Assembly (NCBI GenBank): GCA_035235625.1
Contig: CP141140.1
Coordinates: 52,881,351 to 52,945,350, forward strand
DNA: 64,000 nucleotides
Reading direction: 5' to 3'
Origin: Saururus chinensis
Lineage: Eukaryota > Streptophyta > Magnoliopsida > Piperales > Saururaceae
Numbering within the stretch: position 1 is the stretch's first letter; the number at the start of each line of letters is the position of its first letter. This document shows positions 12,317 to 24,169 of this stretch, piece by piece. A program made the translations under genes and the position numbers. The notes below the pieces were generated by a model. The model was not told the DNA's origin and did no database searches. It saw only the letters and a program-made list of their open reading frames with translations.

Positions 12317-12970
12317 GGAAACCCAAAATTGGAAGAGATTAATGAAAAGATTAATAAAATCGTTGGAGATAACAAGTTAGCTAAAAAACTATATAATATC
12401 TTAATAGAAGATAACAAATAAAATAGTTCTAATTCTTCATATGATGACATTATTTAAATTGATGAGTGATACAAAAGAAAACAATGAAGAATATTCTTGT
12501 AAAGAAACAATGATTATTATTCTGCTATTCTAAATATGAATGGATTGAGTTTAAATGTGTTAAATGCTAATCAATCTTTTATATTAGATTTAATTAATCA
12601 AATCTAAGATCCTCAATCTAGGAGGATGGCAATTGAAAAATATATTGAGAATTCCTTAGATGAATCAAATAGATCTCAAATGAATTATAAACCCATAGTT
12701 CCTTATACCTTATTAGAAGTTTATAATAGAATGACAAAACCTAAAAAAGAAATATACAAAGAAGATTTAAAAGTTGAAAATTTCAAACTCAAGAGTTACA
12801 AATTCAAAAAACTCTAAAAAATATTGTCAAAAATATAGAAAGAGATCCATCAAGAGATCAATGAAGAAATAAGTGATTATTTACAAATTATAAATAATCT
12901 TACCTATCAAAAATGGGTTGTAAATATTAAAATAGTATTAAATGAAGATTTTAATATTGAAACTATTGCC

Positions 12971-13249
12971 TTGATAGACTCAGGCGCTAATACGAATTGT
13001 ATCAAAGAAGGACTAATTCCTATTGAACATTTTGAAAAAATAGATCAAACTTTGAATATTGCTTATGGGAGTACAATATATATAAAGTATAAATTATTAA
13101 ACTCTTATATTTTTAATCATGGAATATGTATTCTGGTAATATTAGTCTTAATAAAAAATTTAACACAATATATGATATTAGGAACTCCTTCCCTTAATAT
13201 GATTCAACTTATAGAGAAAAGTGATTACGAAGGAATTAAAAAATATTAA
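12971..13249 (+). pseudogene. Aspartic protease remnant of the pararetrovirus-like element
   Basis: The frame contains IDSGANTNCI, the retroviral-type Asp-Ser-Gly-Ala active site, followed about 60 residues later by ILGTPSLN, the usual hydrophobic-hydrophobic-Gly flap-partner motif. Stops before and after detach it from the rest of the polyprotein. The catalytic residues themselves are still present. Confidence 0.65.
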
Positions 13250-13330
13250 ATGGCAAAGATATAACATTTCAATTTATAACACAACCCCAAAGAGGTTTAA
13301 TAGATGAAGTAAAAGAAAATTTGATATTTA

Positions 13331-13627
13331 ATGAAAAAGGGCAAATCTTTTGAATTTAATTATGATTTAAAAAATGTTGCTGACTCTTTATTTGATTTTC
13401 TTATTAGAAAAATGGACAAAGGAATGAATCATAAACTCGCCAAAGTTTCATCTTCATCAAAAGGGAAAAATCCCATGATAAATCAAGAAATTGAAATCTA
13501 TCATGATTTAAAAAATATTAATATTTCTCCCTCTAGAAAGACAACAATGCAATTCTGCGAAGTTATGAGCAATGACACATATAGTGTAGGAAAATACTAT
13601 AAAAACTACAAGGACTTTGATCCTTAA
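13331..13627 (+). pseudogene. Polyprotein linker remnant, no recognised domain
   Basis: A 98-codon frame follows the protease piece in the same direction. It is lysine- and serine-rich with no motif I recognise. Position suggests the linker between protease and reverse transcriptase. From 13628 to about 14340 only short broken frames follow. Confidence 0.3.
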
Positions 13628-14349
13628 GAATTCTAAGCCAATCCCAAGTGTCCCACTATGGGCAAAGACATATCAAATCCGATAGACTGTAGTTTTGCCA
13701 AAAAACCAAGTTATTTGGAAAAACAACAAAATTGGGATCATTTGTGACCCAAATTTGTTTTTAAAGCAAACAATAAGTTATCTCTTTTCAATAAAATCTT
13801 ATTAGATAACTTATAAATGATTTAAAAATCAATCTTATAATTCTTTTCTAGAACATATGCAAATGGTTTCAAATAATTTTTCAATTGTTCCAAAAGAAAA
13901 GTAAAACTTTGTTACCTAAAAAATGGATATCATTACTTCAAAGATTTTAAGAACCGTTTATAATGAATGGATTTGGGAAGCAAAGTTGCCTTTTTAAATT
14001 ATGGACAAATTCAAAATTTGGAGCCCCCACAAAAGTGGAAGCAGACAAATCTTTACATCGAGATAAAAGACTATAAAGTAGTCAAAGGAATTACTTTAGC
14101 ACTTCCTTAGCTGATAATAAACAAACCTGAAGACAAAGATCAAGAGAAGACTATTAAACTTTTTGAATGTGGTTTTATTAAAAAATTATATATCCAAAAT
14201 GCTTGAAAACTTAAATATTATTCTCCCATCATTCTATAAGGGACAAAAAGATTTGTTTGTTATAATGATGAGTCAAATATTGTTATAAATATTACAACGG
14301 CTTTACAAGAATGGGAAAAAGAAGGAGAATGTTATCCTCTATTACATCT

Positions 14350-14590
14350 GCTATAGGTACATAAAGCCTTTTCAAGCCAAGTTATTTTTTCCCTACTCTT
14401 CTCTCTTGTAAATCTTTTGTCTTTCTCTTTTGCAATCTTTTCTTTCTTTCTTTCTTTCTTTCTTTGATCCACCACTTGTACACATTTTCTTATTGTTAAT
14501 AAAGTTCTTTTCTTTCACTTCATCTTATTCTTCATCTCCACCTCAATTTCCCATTTGCTTACGATTTGATAGCTGAGACATTAAGATTAT
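14350..14590 (+). other. Pyrimidine-rich non-coding end of the element, (CTTT)n and AATAAA
   Basis: A C/T-rich stretch with a CTTT microsatellite (about 14437-14465) and AATAAA (about 14500) is followed by a TTACGATTTGATAGCTGAG-like string near 14560-14577. The latter weakly resembles a decayed initiator-tRNA-Met primer-binding site. This would be the intergenic/leader region of a pararetrovirus-like element. Confidence 0.35.
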
Positions 14591-15640
14591 AGAGGGGTAA
14601 GTGTGTGCTCCACATGTGTTTGTGAGGATGTGGCCAGGTATGTAGGAAAGGACTTGGTTGTTCTTACTTTTTGTGAAATATTATAGTGAGCACAATGTAT
14701 GGTACTAGTAAATATGCATATGAGTAACAAGCATATAATTTTGTAAGGGGAAAAAAAAAGCAGCATACCCATTATAACCTTCATACATGAATAACTAAAG
14801 AGATTATAAATGTAGTGGGGTGGTAAGGAAATGATATTAAAAGATCTACAAGCTATATGAAGATAATATTAGATTTTCGAAGTTTATATCATCAACTAAT
14901 CTCCTAGAATAGTCTACCAAAGTTTCTAATTGAGTTATACTCATTGATTAAATAATTCAACTAACTATTTGTGAAGCAGAAAGTGATAAATGTAACCCTA
15001 TATTCACCACATGCATTTGCAAAGGCATATATCTAATAGGGAAATCCTTGCTAAGTAGCACCCATCCTCTTTTTGCCATGAGTAAGTGCTATAATTATGT
15101 CTATTTGTCGACAATATTAACTTATGGGCTTCTCTCCAACTGTTGATCATGGAAGGCCATACCGGCTGAGTGTGTATTGCCATACATACATGTATCAATT
15201 ACTACTGATATGACACATAGGCTAATACACACTTCATAGGAAAAATGATGCATTTCTAGTGTATTGATTGTATTAATATGACTGATATGTATCGATACAA
15301 AAATAATTTCTCAAATTTTTTATGTACAAATAATATTTTTTACTAATTTATTTTGTAAAAAAAATTAGTTTGCAATTTAAGCCCAACCTCTTTGGAGGTT
15401 TAAAGTTGACAATGTTCTTGTTATATTACTTTTTATTTTATTTATTTTAAAAATAAAAAATTTAAAATTACATAAGATCAATACATGGGTCCATATATTC
15501 ACATAATTTTTTCTTAATATGGTGATCCACACGTATGCATTTAATTTTAAATTTATTTATAAATATTTTTTTTATTTTTTTTATTTTTTTATACTTTTTA
15601 TATTTTCCCCTCTTCTAGCCATATTATAGCCGTAGACACC
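14591..15640. other. Intergenic AT-rich DNA upstream of the PSB33-type gene
   Basis: No gene or clear repeat is recognisable. The sequence is strongly AT-rich with homopolymer runs, especially 15290-15600. Confidence 0.5.
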
Positions 15641-15753
15641 GTTTGACATATACCAAGGTATCTGGTGCATATCCGTATGCATATCCGTATCCATATCGTG
15701 GGAGGTCTAATTTTCAATTACGCGGTCGCGAACATCCTCAGCCCGTGGGTTAC

Positions 15754-15759
15754 CACGTG
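15754..15759. promoter_or_regulatory. G-box (CACGTG) upstream of the PSB33-type gene
   Basis: A palindromic CACGTG lies 144 bp before the start codon at 15903. G-boxes bind bZIP and bHLH factors and are common in light-regulated promoters, which suits a chloroplast photosystem gene. Its use here is inferred from position only. Confidence 0.4.
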
Positions 15760-15902
15760 AAAGCAACCCGTAGGATTACACGTTTTCCTTTGCCACGCTC
15801 CATATTATCCACACAGCAAATCTATGTGGCGCAGGAAATCCACGTCCTCTCTTCCCGCCTCACATTCCCGCGCCTCCTCGCCGACCGCACCAGTCCACCT
15901 CC

Positions 15903-18246
15903 ATGGCCGCCGTCGTGAAATTCTCTGCCACCGTTCTTTCCGCCTCCGCGCAGGTCTGCTGCAGAAGACCCTTTAACTCTCACCCCCCTCTTGCCTCCGC
16001 TGGTGGGCAGGGGAAGTCCTGCCAGCTTACGGCTCTGAAAACCATCAGAGGCGTCGTCTGCAAGGCCGCGGAGACGGAGGTCTCGGTGGCCGAAGAGATC
16101 CCGACTCCGGATTCTTCCGGAGGGAGGACTTGGGTCCCCGTCGTCCCGGTGGCCGCTCTGCCCAGGGGGGAGAGGCGTGTGATTATACAGGACGGAGAGA
16201 CCATTCTCTTGCTGTGGTATAAAAATGAGATCTTTGCTATCGAGAATCGGTCTCCGGCTGAAGGGGCTTATAGCGAGGGCCTTCTCAACGCCAAGTTAAC
16301 TCAGGTTTTTAGGGCAGTCTCTTCAGCTTCTCTGTCCTTGTTATTGTTCTTCTGCTTGCCCCCTTTTTCTGTAAAATTAATCTAAATGAGATCTTGGTTC
16401 TTCATTTTTCTTTGTCCCTCTCCGTTGGGTACTTGTGTTATCTTTGGCATTGAACTGGAGTTCACTAAGCTAATCTACGATCTAGAGAGACACGAATCTT
16501 TGGAATCAGTGTGCTTGATCATTGATGTGGTTCTGTCAACCTTTTTTTACGGGCATGTAGGTACTTGATGTTCTTGAGCATGAAACGACTGATTGTTACT
16601 TTGATAGAGGGTACGGGATTAATGAGTGAGATCTCATTGTTCATTACCTGAGCCTTCTTTTATTTGAAGGTGAAATGTGAGGTTTGATTGTTCTCGTGCA
16701 TGCTAAACTAGCCAATTAGTAAAAATTCAACGCATGCCAGCTATGTATGAATGATGAATTTATCGAGCACCCATTGTCGTACAGTTTGAGCAGTTTTGTT
16801 TAAAAGAGTGGATTTATGAGAAACAATGACTGTTGCAATTCGCTAAGCATCACACATCTCTGCTAGCCGTCTTTGTTTAATACCGGATAACTAGATGGAT
16901 GTCCATTGAATGCTTGAATTGGATTTACAAATTTCCTCTATTTCAATCTTAACTGACTTTTAAAGAGTGGAAGGAAGATGAAGATTCATTGGGTTAGATT
17001 TTAGGAAAAGTTATTTGGTAGAGCTGATAATTTTTGTAAAGTTGTTTCTTGCTTTTACTGTTGCGAAGGACTTCGATTACTAACCATTCCTTTTGATTTT
17101 TCATTTTTTGCCAGGATGGTTGTATTGTTTGTCCTACGACAGATAGTACCTTTGATCTTAAAACTGGAGAAATCAAGGAATGGTATCCAAAGAATCCCGT
17201 ATTGAGAGTCCTCACACCTGCTCTGCGAAAACTTTACATTTATCCTGTGAAAACGGATGAAGAGAACATCTATATTAGCATGGCAGGTGGTGCCGTAGCC
17301 AGTGGCTCTGCAGAGATTGTATTCAGTGGAAAGGCTCGTCCTGGTGTAACAGCTACTGATGTCAATGTGGATGAGGTATGTTATTGATGCTACAATTTAT
17401 AGGTTTTTTACCTTCTGATAATTTTCATATTTTTTTTGAGACTGTTTTATGCCTTTTTACCTAATTGACTGTCACTCTTTATAGTAGCCTCTGAAAAAGT
17501 ATTGCATTAGGTTACCTGTTTTTTCTCCGTTTTCTGAAAAAGTAGGGTTGCTTGTATAGCAGGAATCTAGGTATTAGGCAACCTGTGGTGAGATTAAATT
17601 CCTACCCTCTTCCTGATACTTTTAATAATCACCTGTATATACCACTAAGGCTGATACCGTGAGACATAATTATGATTAAGGGGTGAATCATGGGGCCTTG
17701 GCAAATGAGCTGCGATGCCTATATTTCATTACTTAGATTTCGTTGTCCAATATTTCTTCTCTGACTGATGACCCAAAATAAACATAGTTTGTTGGCTATG
17801 GACACATTAGTATTCAAGGTGTTCTACTATTTAATCAAAGCTTCTTGCTTAACTTGGGCGTTGTATCACCACATAGATAGTGGGCTTCACTTTGCCCCAT
17901 CATTCACCTAAAGTGGTTGATTTTCTTATTAGGTAGGTAACTAGGTATATACCCCATTGGCATATCCAGAACCCAGATGCTTCTGGTCCATATAAATATT
18001 CTGCTCAAAGTTTATTTCTTCCGGATTACCTGTCACTCTGATCCAATGCAGGTGAGGATGGTAGTGGATGAGGGTTCAGAAGGGTTTGGATTTACTGGAA
18101 AGAATGAATTGATAAACGGAAAGGCGGCTGTAATAGGCTTCCTTTTGTTGCTAGATTTTGAGCTCTTGACCGGTAAAGGTCTACTCAAGGGTACTGGATT
18201 CTTGGACTTTCTATATGCAGTCTCGAACGCATTCAGTTCCTTCTAG
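15903..18246 (+). CDS. PSB33: PSB33-type chloroplast protein with Rieske-like domain, 3 exons
   Basis: Exons 15903-16304, 17115-17375 and 18052-18246, all phase 0 with GT-AG introns, give 285 aa, close to the known plant protein of about 290 aa. Residues 1-55 are rich in Ala, Ser, Arg and Val with few acids, a chloroplast transit peptide. Residues about 75-190 form the Rieske-like fold (TWVPVVPVAALPRGERRVI, then IVCPTTDSTFDLKTGE). The cluster ligands of a true Rieske protein are not there: the first Cys-X-His position reads NRS and the second box has Cys but no His, so no 2Fe-2S cluster is expected. The C-terminal exon has NGKAAVIGFLLLLDFELLTG (243-262), an LHC-like membrane segment. In Arabidopsis the family member stabilises photosystem II and its antenna in the thylakoid. 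It faces the SDR gene tail to tail. Confidence 0.93.
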
Positions 18247-19440
18247 TGGTCATTCTCTCTTCTCAACAGAGTTACTTAAATGGGAAAATAGCCTGAGCAA
18301 TTATGTGCATTGGCCACTGTGTAAGAAGTATATTTATCTTTCAATTTCTTTGGGCCCTGAGCATGTGGCTTCATATAGTTTCATATAGATATTGTATTGT
18401 TCTTAATGATCACCTTTACTTGCTTCGACATAAATGGTCCGAAATTGTTGTATTGTGTTGTACATGGGAAGAGCACGGGAAGGGATTTTTTAGAGTGATC
18501 TAGTTGAAGCATGATTTGATCTTGCGGTGACAAACAGTTTTAATGTCTGTGGGTAAATCCACATCAAGATTTCTCGTAACTGAGAAAATTGTAAACTTTT
18601 CTTTATTTGAACAATATGCAATTCTGTAAGAATGTTATTAACTACAATCATAACTCCTTTATTAACAAGCTTGCAGATTTCTGCGTTGCAATAGAACTGT
18701 TTGCATCTCGATAGATCTCAGTTCCAAGTGTGTAATGTAGTTCACTCTATATCTACAAAATAGCCTCATTTTTCTATGATAGTCCATTTAATGCAGGCCA
18801 TTGCATTCCTTTCTAGTATCTAGTGTTGGTACCGAGTGAAAGATGCAAGTGAAATGCGCTTAAAGGACGGAAGAGAAGTCTCTATTGTGGAAGTCCAGTA
18901 ATGGGCAATGCAAAGCGACCTGAACGAAGAAGAGAACTACATTTTTACTGTGCCGTGCACAGAGCCTGTACCTTGTGATAGGGCTGCCAACAGGTACTCA
19001 TTGGATACGGGAATTCAATATTACCACCCATTTGCTAACTAGCTTGGGTTTGGATAAACTCTATAGCTGAGCATCAGATCCATTTCTTCCTCGCCTCCTT
19101 TCTTTTCTCTTTCCCTACGGCGGGAACACCATAAAAAACACGGAGCAGATGGCCTGAGTTGCCCCCACCTGGTAGACTGAACCCCGGCAAACTTTCCTGG
19201 CAAATGATGACTCATGGAGATTTATTTATTAGCTATGCCTACAGCATTCACTCCGATACACTTCTTACCAATCTCTTTACAGCGTAATTTCTTTGTTGCA
19301 TCCTCCCAAATCTCCTAAAATTGAGCACCAAATTAGTCCAACAAATGTGAGCCATTTACAATATTTACTACAAATAATTTACGAGGGTTAACAAACATTT
19401 ATTGACCGGCTGCAAAAGGAAAGGGACTTCAACTTAGATA
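18247..19440. other. Intergenic region between convergent genes
   Basis: This contains the 3' flanks of the PSB33-type gene (left) and the SDR gene (right). A TTTATT at 19398-19403, that is AATAAA on the minus strand 38 bp past the SDR stop, is a possible poly(A) signal. I see no other gene. Confidence 0.5.
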
Positions 19441-22042
19441 TTATTCAGATTTCTGTTGCTGAAGAGAGAGAGATGTAAATGTTAAAGGGCCTGCAGGAAG
19501 CTTTCTCGGAGGGGATGAGGTCTCAAGTAGAGGTCTACCAGTGCCGAGGTGAGATCTCTTTCTTGTGCCTTGGGTTGGAAGCAGATGCCGGAATGTCCAA
19601 TTCAGAACCTCTGGAGCAAACACCCTGTAGAGGAGAAAGATGTCATACCAATTTGGGAACTTTGCATAAGGGTCTCCACGGCAAGCCGCAGATACAATCA
19701 GTCGTGCAAACTCCTCAACATATCCTCCTGTTGCAGGGACCTAAAGCCAGAATCCATATTTTGATCAGATTCATGAAAATCATGTTTTGTAGTTGTTCAA
19801 AGTTTAAATGCGTATGAATGAGAATTTATGTTTTGTTAAGTAACCATTGTTTCCCTAAGGATTAAACTATTAGGAAATGGTCTATTATTAAGCTTATTTT
19901 GTCTCCACACTCATGTGCAAGCATCCACTAAGCATAATGTATAAACATAAATGAGGGGAGCACAAACAGGGGAAAACAATGCCCCAGAACATATGCGGTA
20001 AAAATAGCGCCCCATGGGATTTGAAGCTGGGATATTGGCTCCAATACCATGTAAAATAACTGTTACTTTTCCAATAGATTAATGCGATTAGGGGGAAAAA
20101 AAGGCGGTTAGGAAACACGCTATTATCAAAATTTATTTTATATCTCAACATGTTTTATCTTAAAATAAATATCCCCTTCCAAAGGTACATTATAATTTCC
20201 GTTCAAGATTGTGCAGTAAGAGATTTTAGAAATTGCATAATGGTGCGTTAGAAGCATCTTTCATTGATTAATACATTAAGGCTAGTTTTCATGGAGTTAA
20301 ACTTTCTAGCAGAGCCGCATAGGCCAGGGAATTTTTTTAACTCGCACAAGTAATGATCAAAATTAACATAGGTGTCAATGCACATTGATACTCACCTCTC
20401 TCTCCTCTTTCCACTGCATCTCTGTCCCTTCTTCCCTCATGAATCTTCCTCTGGCCATTTCACTCCCAATCCACCCATGTGTTGCAATGGTTATTCCCAC
20501 ATCATCCCTTACCTCGAACCTTAATGTCTCGTAGAAGTTTGTCAATGCAGCTTTTGCCGCCTAAAGAAAAAGAAAACCATGATCAAATTACATGATTCTT
20601 CAAAAACATTGGATTGAATGCCCTATATATACTGACAATAATTTCTTTTTTTTGCCTTCTTCTTCACATGATGAAAGAGAATTGCATTTGAAACACTCAG
20701 TTCTGATATTAGCAACTGGTACACATGATCTCAAACATTCATATTGAAAGATATGCTTCAATATCAATGTACAGAATGTTAACAAGCTTATTGTAGTCTG
20801 GATGTTGAAGAAGATGAAATACTTACGGCGTAGAGACTCATTCTTGGCATGGGTAGCCAGCTTTCTACAGATGCATTAACAACAACCCGGCCATGGCTTT
20901 GTCTTAAGTGTGGAAGAGCAGCATAGGTAGGGTAAACATTACCCCAAAAGTTAATATCCTGATGCACATGGATCCAGAAATAGCAAATTGCGATATCCAT
21001 TGCAAGCACATATATCAATGTCAAGAAATAAAAATGAAAATTTTAATTACCAAAAAAAAAGTCTAGAGAAGATAACATCACTAATAATTGCATAATTAAC
21101 TATCAATGAGATGATAAATTCTACACCAAAATATTATAATTAATAAGAATCAATTGTCTTGCAATGTAGACCTCACCATCATGTGAGGGAACATAGAGGT
21201 GTCAGTGGCTTCCTCAAAGTAGAAAGTGTGCCCCAAGCTGGCCGTGTTTACAAGATGGTCCACTGCAACATGCAGCCCGATCATAATCAACAACGTGTTA
21301 CATGCAATATAATTGCAAAAAAACTGAAATGGGCCCAAATGCTACCATATCTGGAAAGATCTAATCAATAGATTGTTAACAAAATGCAAGCTTTGGGTAC
21401 TAATTAACATTATTGATGATGTCATTCTTCTAATTTTGTTACATCACAATTCGAATTCTTTGTTATAAATCGTTGAGATCACATGATTATGGTTGAGTGT
21501 AAGCAACTCAGGGTTTTAGCTATGCAAAAGAAGACTTACTGACCATGCCCATAGAAGTTGACGGCCTCCGTGATGAATCTCCGGCAATTATCTTCTTTGA
21601 CGACATCAGCGGCCACCACCATCACATGCTTTGCACCCAACTTCCTTGCATTCTCACTTATACTCCACAGCCTATGCTCCCTTCGAGCAACTAGTACAAG
21701 GTTGGCTCTTCTTTGGGCATATTCATATGCTATTTGCTAGTATAGTAGTACTTATACGAATGTAAGACATTTTGGATACAAGGAAATATTGCATTAAGAA
21801 CTCAACGTAAAATTAAAAAACACAAATTTTGTTTGCATTTGGTGAAAAAGAATACTGACCTCGCCTATCCCTGATGAAGCTCCGGTGATGACGACTACCT
21901 TGTCCTCCATATCTTCACTGTTAAGATTTCGAAACAGCCACTCGCAGGCGTGGAGGAAGGTGAGTGTTGACCATGCAAAGGCCAGCATGATCAGACTGGC
22001 TGGTGGCACCACCAAATTTAGAAATGAATTGAACAAATCCAT
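19441..22042 (-). CDS. Steroleosin / 11-beta-hydroxysteroid dehydrogenase-like SDR, 6 exons
   Basis: Exons (minus strand) 22042-21860, 21736-21544, 21262-21177, 20958-20827, 20560-20396, 19740-19441, with GT-AG introns and matching phases, encode 352 aa. The start MDLFNSFLNL is the family N-terminus; a longer frame upstream is not. Residues 10-30 are a hydrophobic segment with VVPPAS, like the proline-containing hairpin that anchors steroleosins in oil bodies. TGASSGIG (53-60) is the NADP-binding glycine motif and the ARREHR segment after the second strand suits NADPH. The catalytic Ser is at about 184 and YAAAK (197-201) is the catalytic Tyr/Lys pair. Oddly the structural NNAG motif reads NTAS (131-134). 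The family oxidises or reduces sterol-type alcohols/ketones and affects brassinosteroid-like responses and seed oil bodies. Because the active-site Tyr/Lys remain, it is probably functional, but the NNAG change lowers certainty. Confidence 0.92.
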
Positions 22043-22067
22043 ATTCTGAAGTTGGAGGAGGAGGAGG

Positions 22068-22080
22068 AGGAGGATGCAAT
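22068..22080. repeat. (GGA)n in SDR 5' leader
   Basis: A short GGA/GAG triplet run lies about 20-35 bp upstream of the SDR start codon and would fall in its 5' UTR as a pyrimidine-rich stretch (TCC)n on the sense strand. Confidence 0.7.
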
Positions 22081-22167
22081 GGGTCGACTTGGAAGTGAAG
22101 TGTTGAGAGTGAAGGGAGAGTTGAGGAAAGGCGTCCAGTTTTTGTGACACAAACGGCCTGAATTACG

Positions 22168-22173
22168 CATGCA
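22168..22173. promoter_or_regulatory. RY-type element (CATGCA) upstream of SDR gene
   Basis: CATGCA, part of GCATGC, lies about 125 bp upstream of the SDR start. RY motifs are bound by B3 factors in seed-expressed promoters, which would suit an oil-body protein. Single short motif; functional use is inferred. Confidence 0.3.
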
Positions 22174-22174
22174 G

Positions 22175-23460
22175 GGGTGAACGCGTGTTAGAAGCTTTAC
22201 AGCTGAATTTGGCGAATAGCTCTATGCTCCTTTGAACAGCATATACAGATGTTCAATGACTACCAGGGCCAATTGAGGCCTTCTCATTTTCTTTGGCATT
22301 TTTCTTTCATGATCAGTTTTTTTTTCTTTTTCTGCTGAAGTACTTATTTTTATGAGTTATTTTGGAATAGAAAGGGTAATTTGGTGATCAATCAGCAAAA
22401 TAAGAAAAAGAAAAAAGATAAGTGACAAGTGACGTCAAAATTGACATATTAATTTTTGCTTTTTTTCAAAAGGAGGTTTATGCTTTGTGTAGAAAGATGT
22501 TTTATCTCTTGTACGCAAAAAAAGATAATTGATGTTTAACTTTACAATAGACTCTATTGCCTGTCTTTTTTCTTTGATTAATTTTTAGTATTTTCAACAA
22601 AAAATTTACACTGCTACAAAAAATGATTTATATATAATTATTTTATATTAAATTTTTTACATAATTTTTATAATATTTTTCAAAATTTAAGATAGTATAA
22701 TTTTGAGTCATTTAACTTTAATCTTTTTTTTATCTAAATTCTAGATCTCATTGGCTTATATTCTCCTTTTTTTTCTTCTTTACTCTTCTTCCCACCTCCT
22801 CACAATTGTTGTTATCAACTTTTGCAGTTGCCCTTATGCTTTGACGTTTGTTGTTGCCCAATCACCCTTGCACTCTGCTCCCCCGATGCCTATTTTCAAT
22901 GGTTGGGACACTAGTCAGTGATGCAAAGGATGGGGCGTGGCTGTCTCTCGCTAAGCTAAGCCATGGAGAGGCCAGATCTAACCAGATCGTGCAGGATGCA
23001 TGATTTTTTAGGCAATTTTATATGCTTTTCTTTGAATTTACCATATTTTGAATAATAATTTTCGAGCGATGTCAATAGGTTGTGTAGACCTTGATCTATG
23101 ATAACTCATAATTTAAGGGTCTAAGAGTAAAATTTTATAGAGAGCTAAGTGTAATATCTTAAAATGTAAAGAGTTTAGTTTAATAGTTTAAAATAGAGGG
23201 AGCTTAGTATAGTGAGAAGAAATAGAAGAAGCCTTATATTATAAAATATCAATTGGAAATTTGGAATGATTTACTCCAAGACAAAGTATTCTATCAATGC
23301 AAATTACTTAAATACCTGTAGGGAGTAAAAAAAGTTTATATAGTCTAGGGTATTTTATAATCATCCCCAAATAGATAGGGATGGAAGAGTGGTAACCTTC
23401 CTTTATAAATAAGGGGCAGGGAGAAACTAGAAAGAGGTAGATAGAGAAAGAGAGAGAGAA
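22175..23460. other. Intergenic AT-rich DNA
   Basis: No gene is recognisable. Sequence is low-GC with homopolymer runs (22320-22760) and a few unremarkable short frames. Confidence 0.5.
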
Positions 23461-23939
23461 ATGATGACTACAACAAAGTAGGCTTGTTGTGACACGATAA
23501 AGTGTTGCTCTAATATTATATTGCGATGGAAGAAATGGAGCATTGTTATTACCTTTACCAATAGTGACATGTGGTACACATGCATCACAACTAATAAAGT
23601 ATTTATGACACAGTAGTACTAAGCATCACAAATATCCTGTTAGAACACATGAGACATGTGTTATAGTTAGCTATATTTTGATATCAAAATTATGCCCATT
23701 TGTGTCTATAATTTAAGTCTTAGTGATGCATCGAGTCCGATTTGGAATTGAATGATTTAAAAAATAAGGGTAGACATATTCTAAAATTTCGAGGAGGAAG
23801 ACTTTATACAAGTGATTAAATGTTGAAGACAAAAAGGTAAATATCACATATACATAGGCACAAACACTTAGGATTTTCATAGAAAACATCTTATGAGAGT
23901 GTTGGGAAAAGAATGAATAAAAAAGGATAAAAATTACAA

Positions 23940-24125
23940 ATATGTTCAAAAGCGATCAATTGTCTTTGAAGAGCAATCAATTGGGCTTGATCAATTGTTC
24001 AAATGAATAGATCAATTGGAACTATCAATTATACTGTTGAAACAATTGATTGGTTTGCTAGGGTTTTTGAACTAAATTGGGATCAATCAATTACCTCTTG
24101 GAATGATTGATTGGAATATAGAGTA
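23940..24125. repeat. Cluster of CAATTGATT / GATCAATTG words
   Basis: Within under 200 bp the words CAATTGATTGG, GATCAATTG, ATCAATTGG and similar recur about ten times in both orientations. The same style of cluster recurs near 42220-42500, 49615-49710, 51790-51925 and 53140-53295, so it is probably part of LTR/leader DNA of a repeat family. Confidence 0.5.
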
Positions 24126-24169
24126 GTTACTTGAAATAAGTTGTTCTAGGAACAATTTTTTTCCTATTA

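Larger units (their letters stand above)
11050..14590 (+). mobile_element. Decayed endogenous pararetrovirus-like element
   Basis: An AT-rich block holds, in order on the + strand, capsid-like frames, a CCHC zinc knuckle, an aspartic protease motif and further polyprotein remnants, then a pyrimidine-rich non-coding stretch with an AATAAA signal. This order without LTRs fits an endogenous member of the Caulimoviridae; an LTR-retrotransposon relic is the alternative. The frame is broken by many stops and shifts, and the reverse transcriptase core motif is not recognisable, so most of the RT/RNase H region is lost or decayed. It cannot be replication-competent as it stands. Base composition is clearly more AT-rich than in the neighbouring host genes. 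Confidence 0.5.

Noticed and set aside
22043..22150. Upstream in-frame ATG extending the SDR by 36 codons
   Set aside because: The family N-terminus begins at MDLFNSFLNL; the extension includes a GGA repeat.
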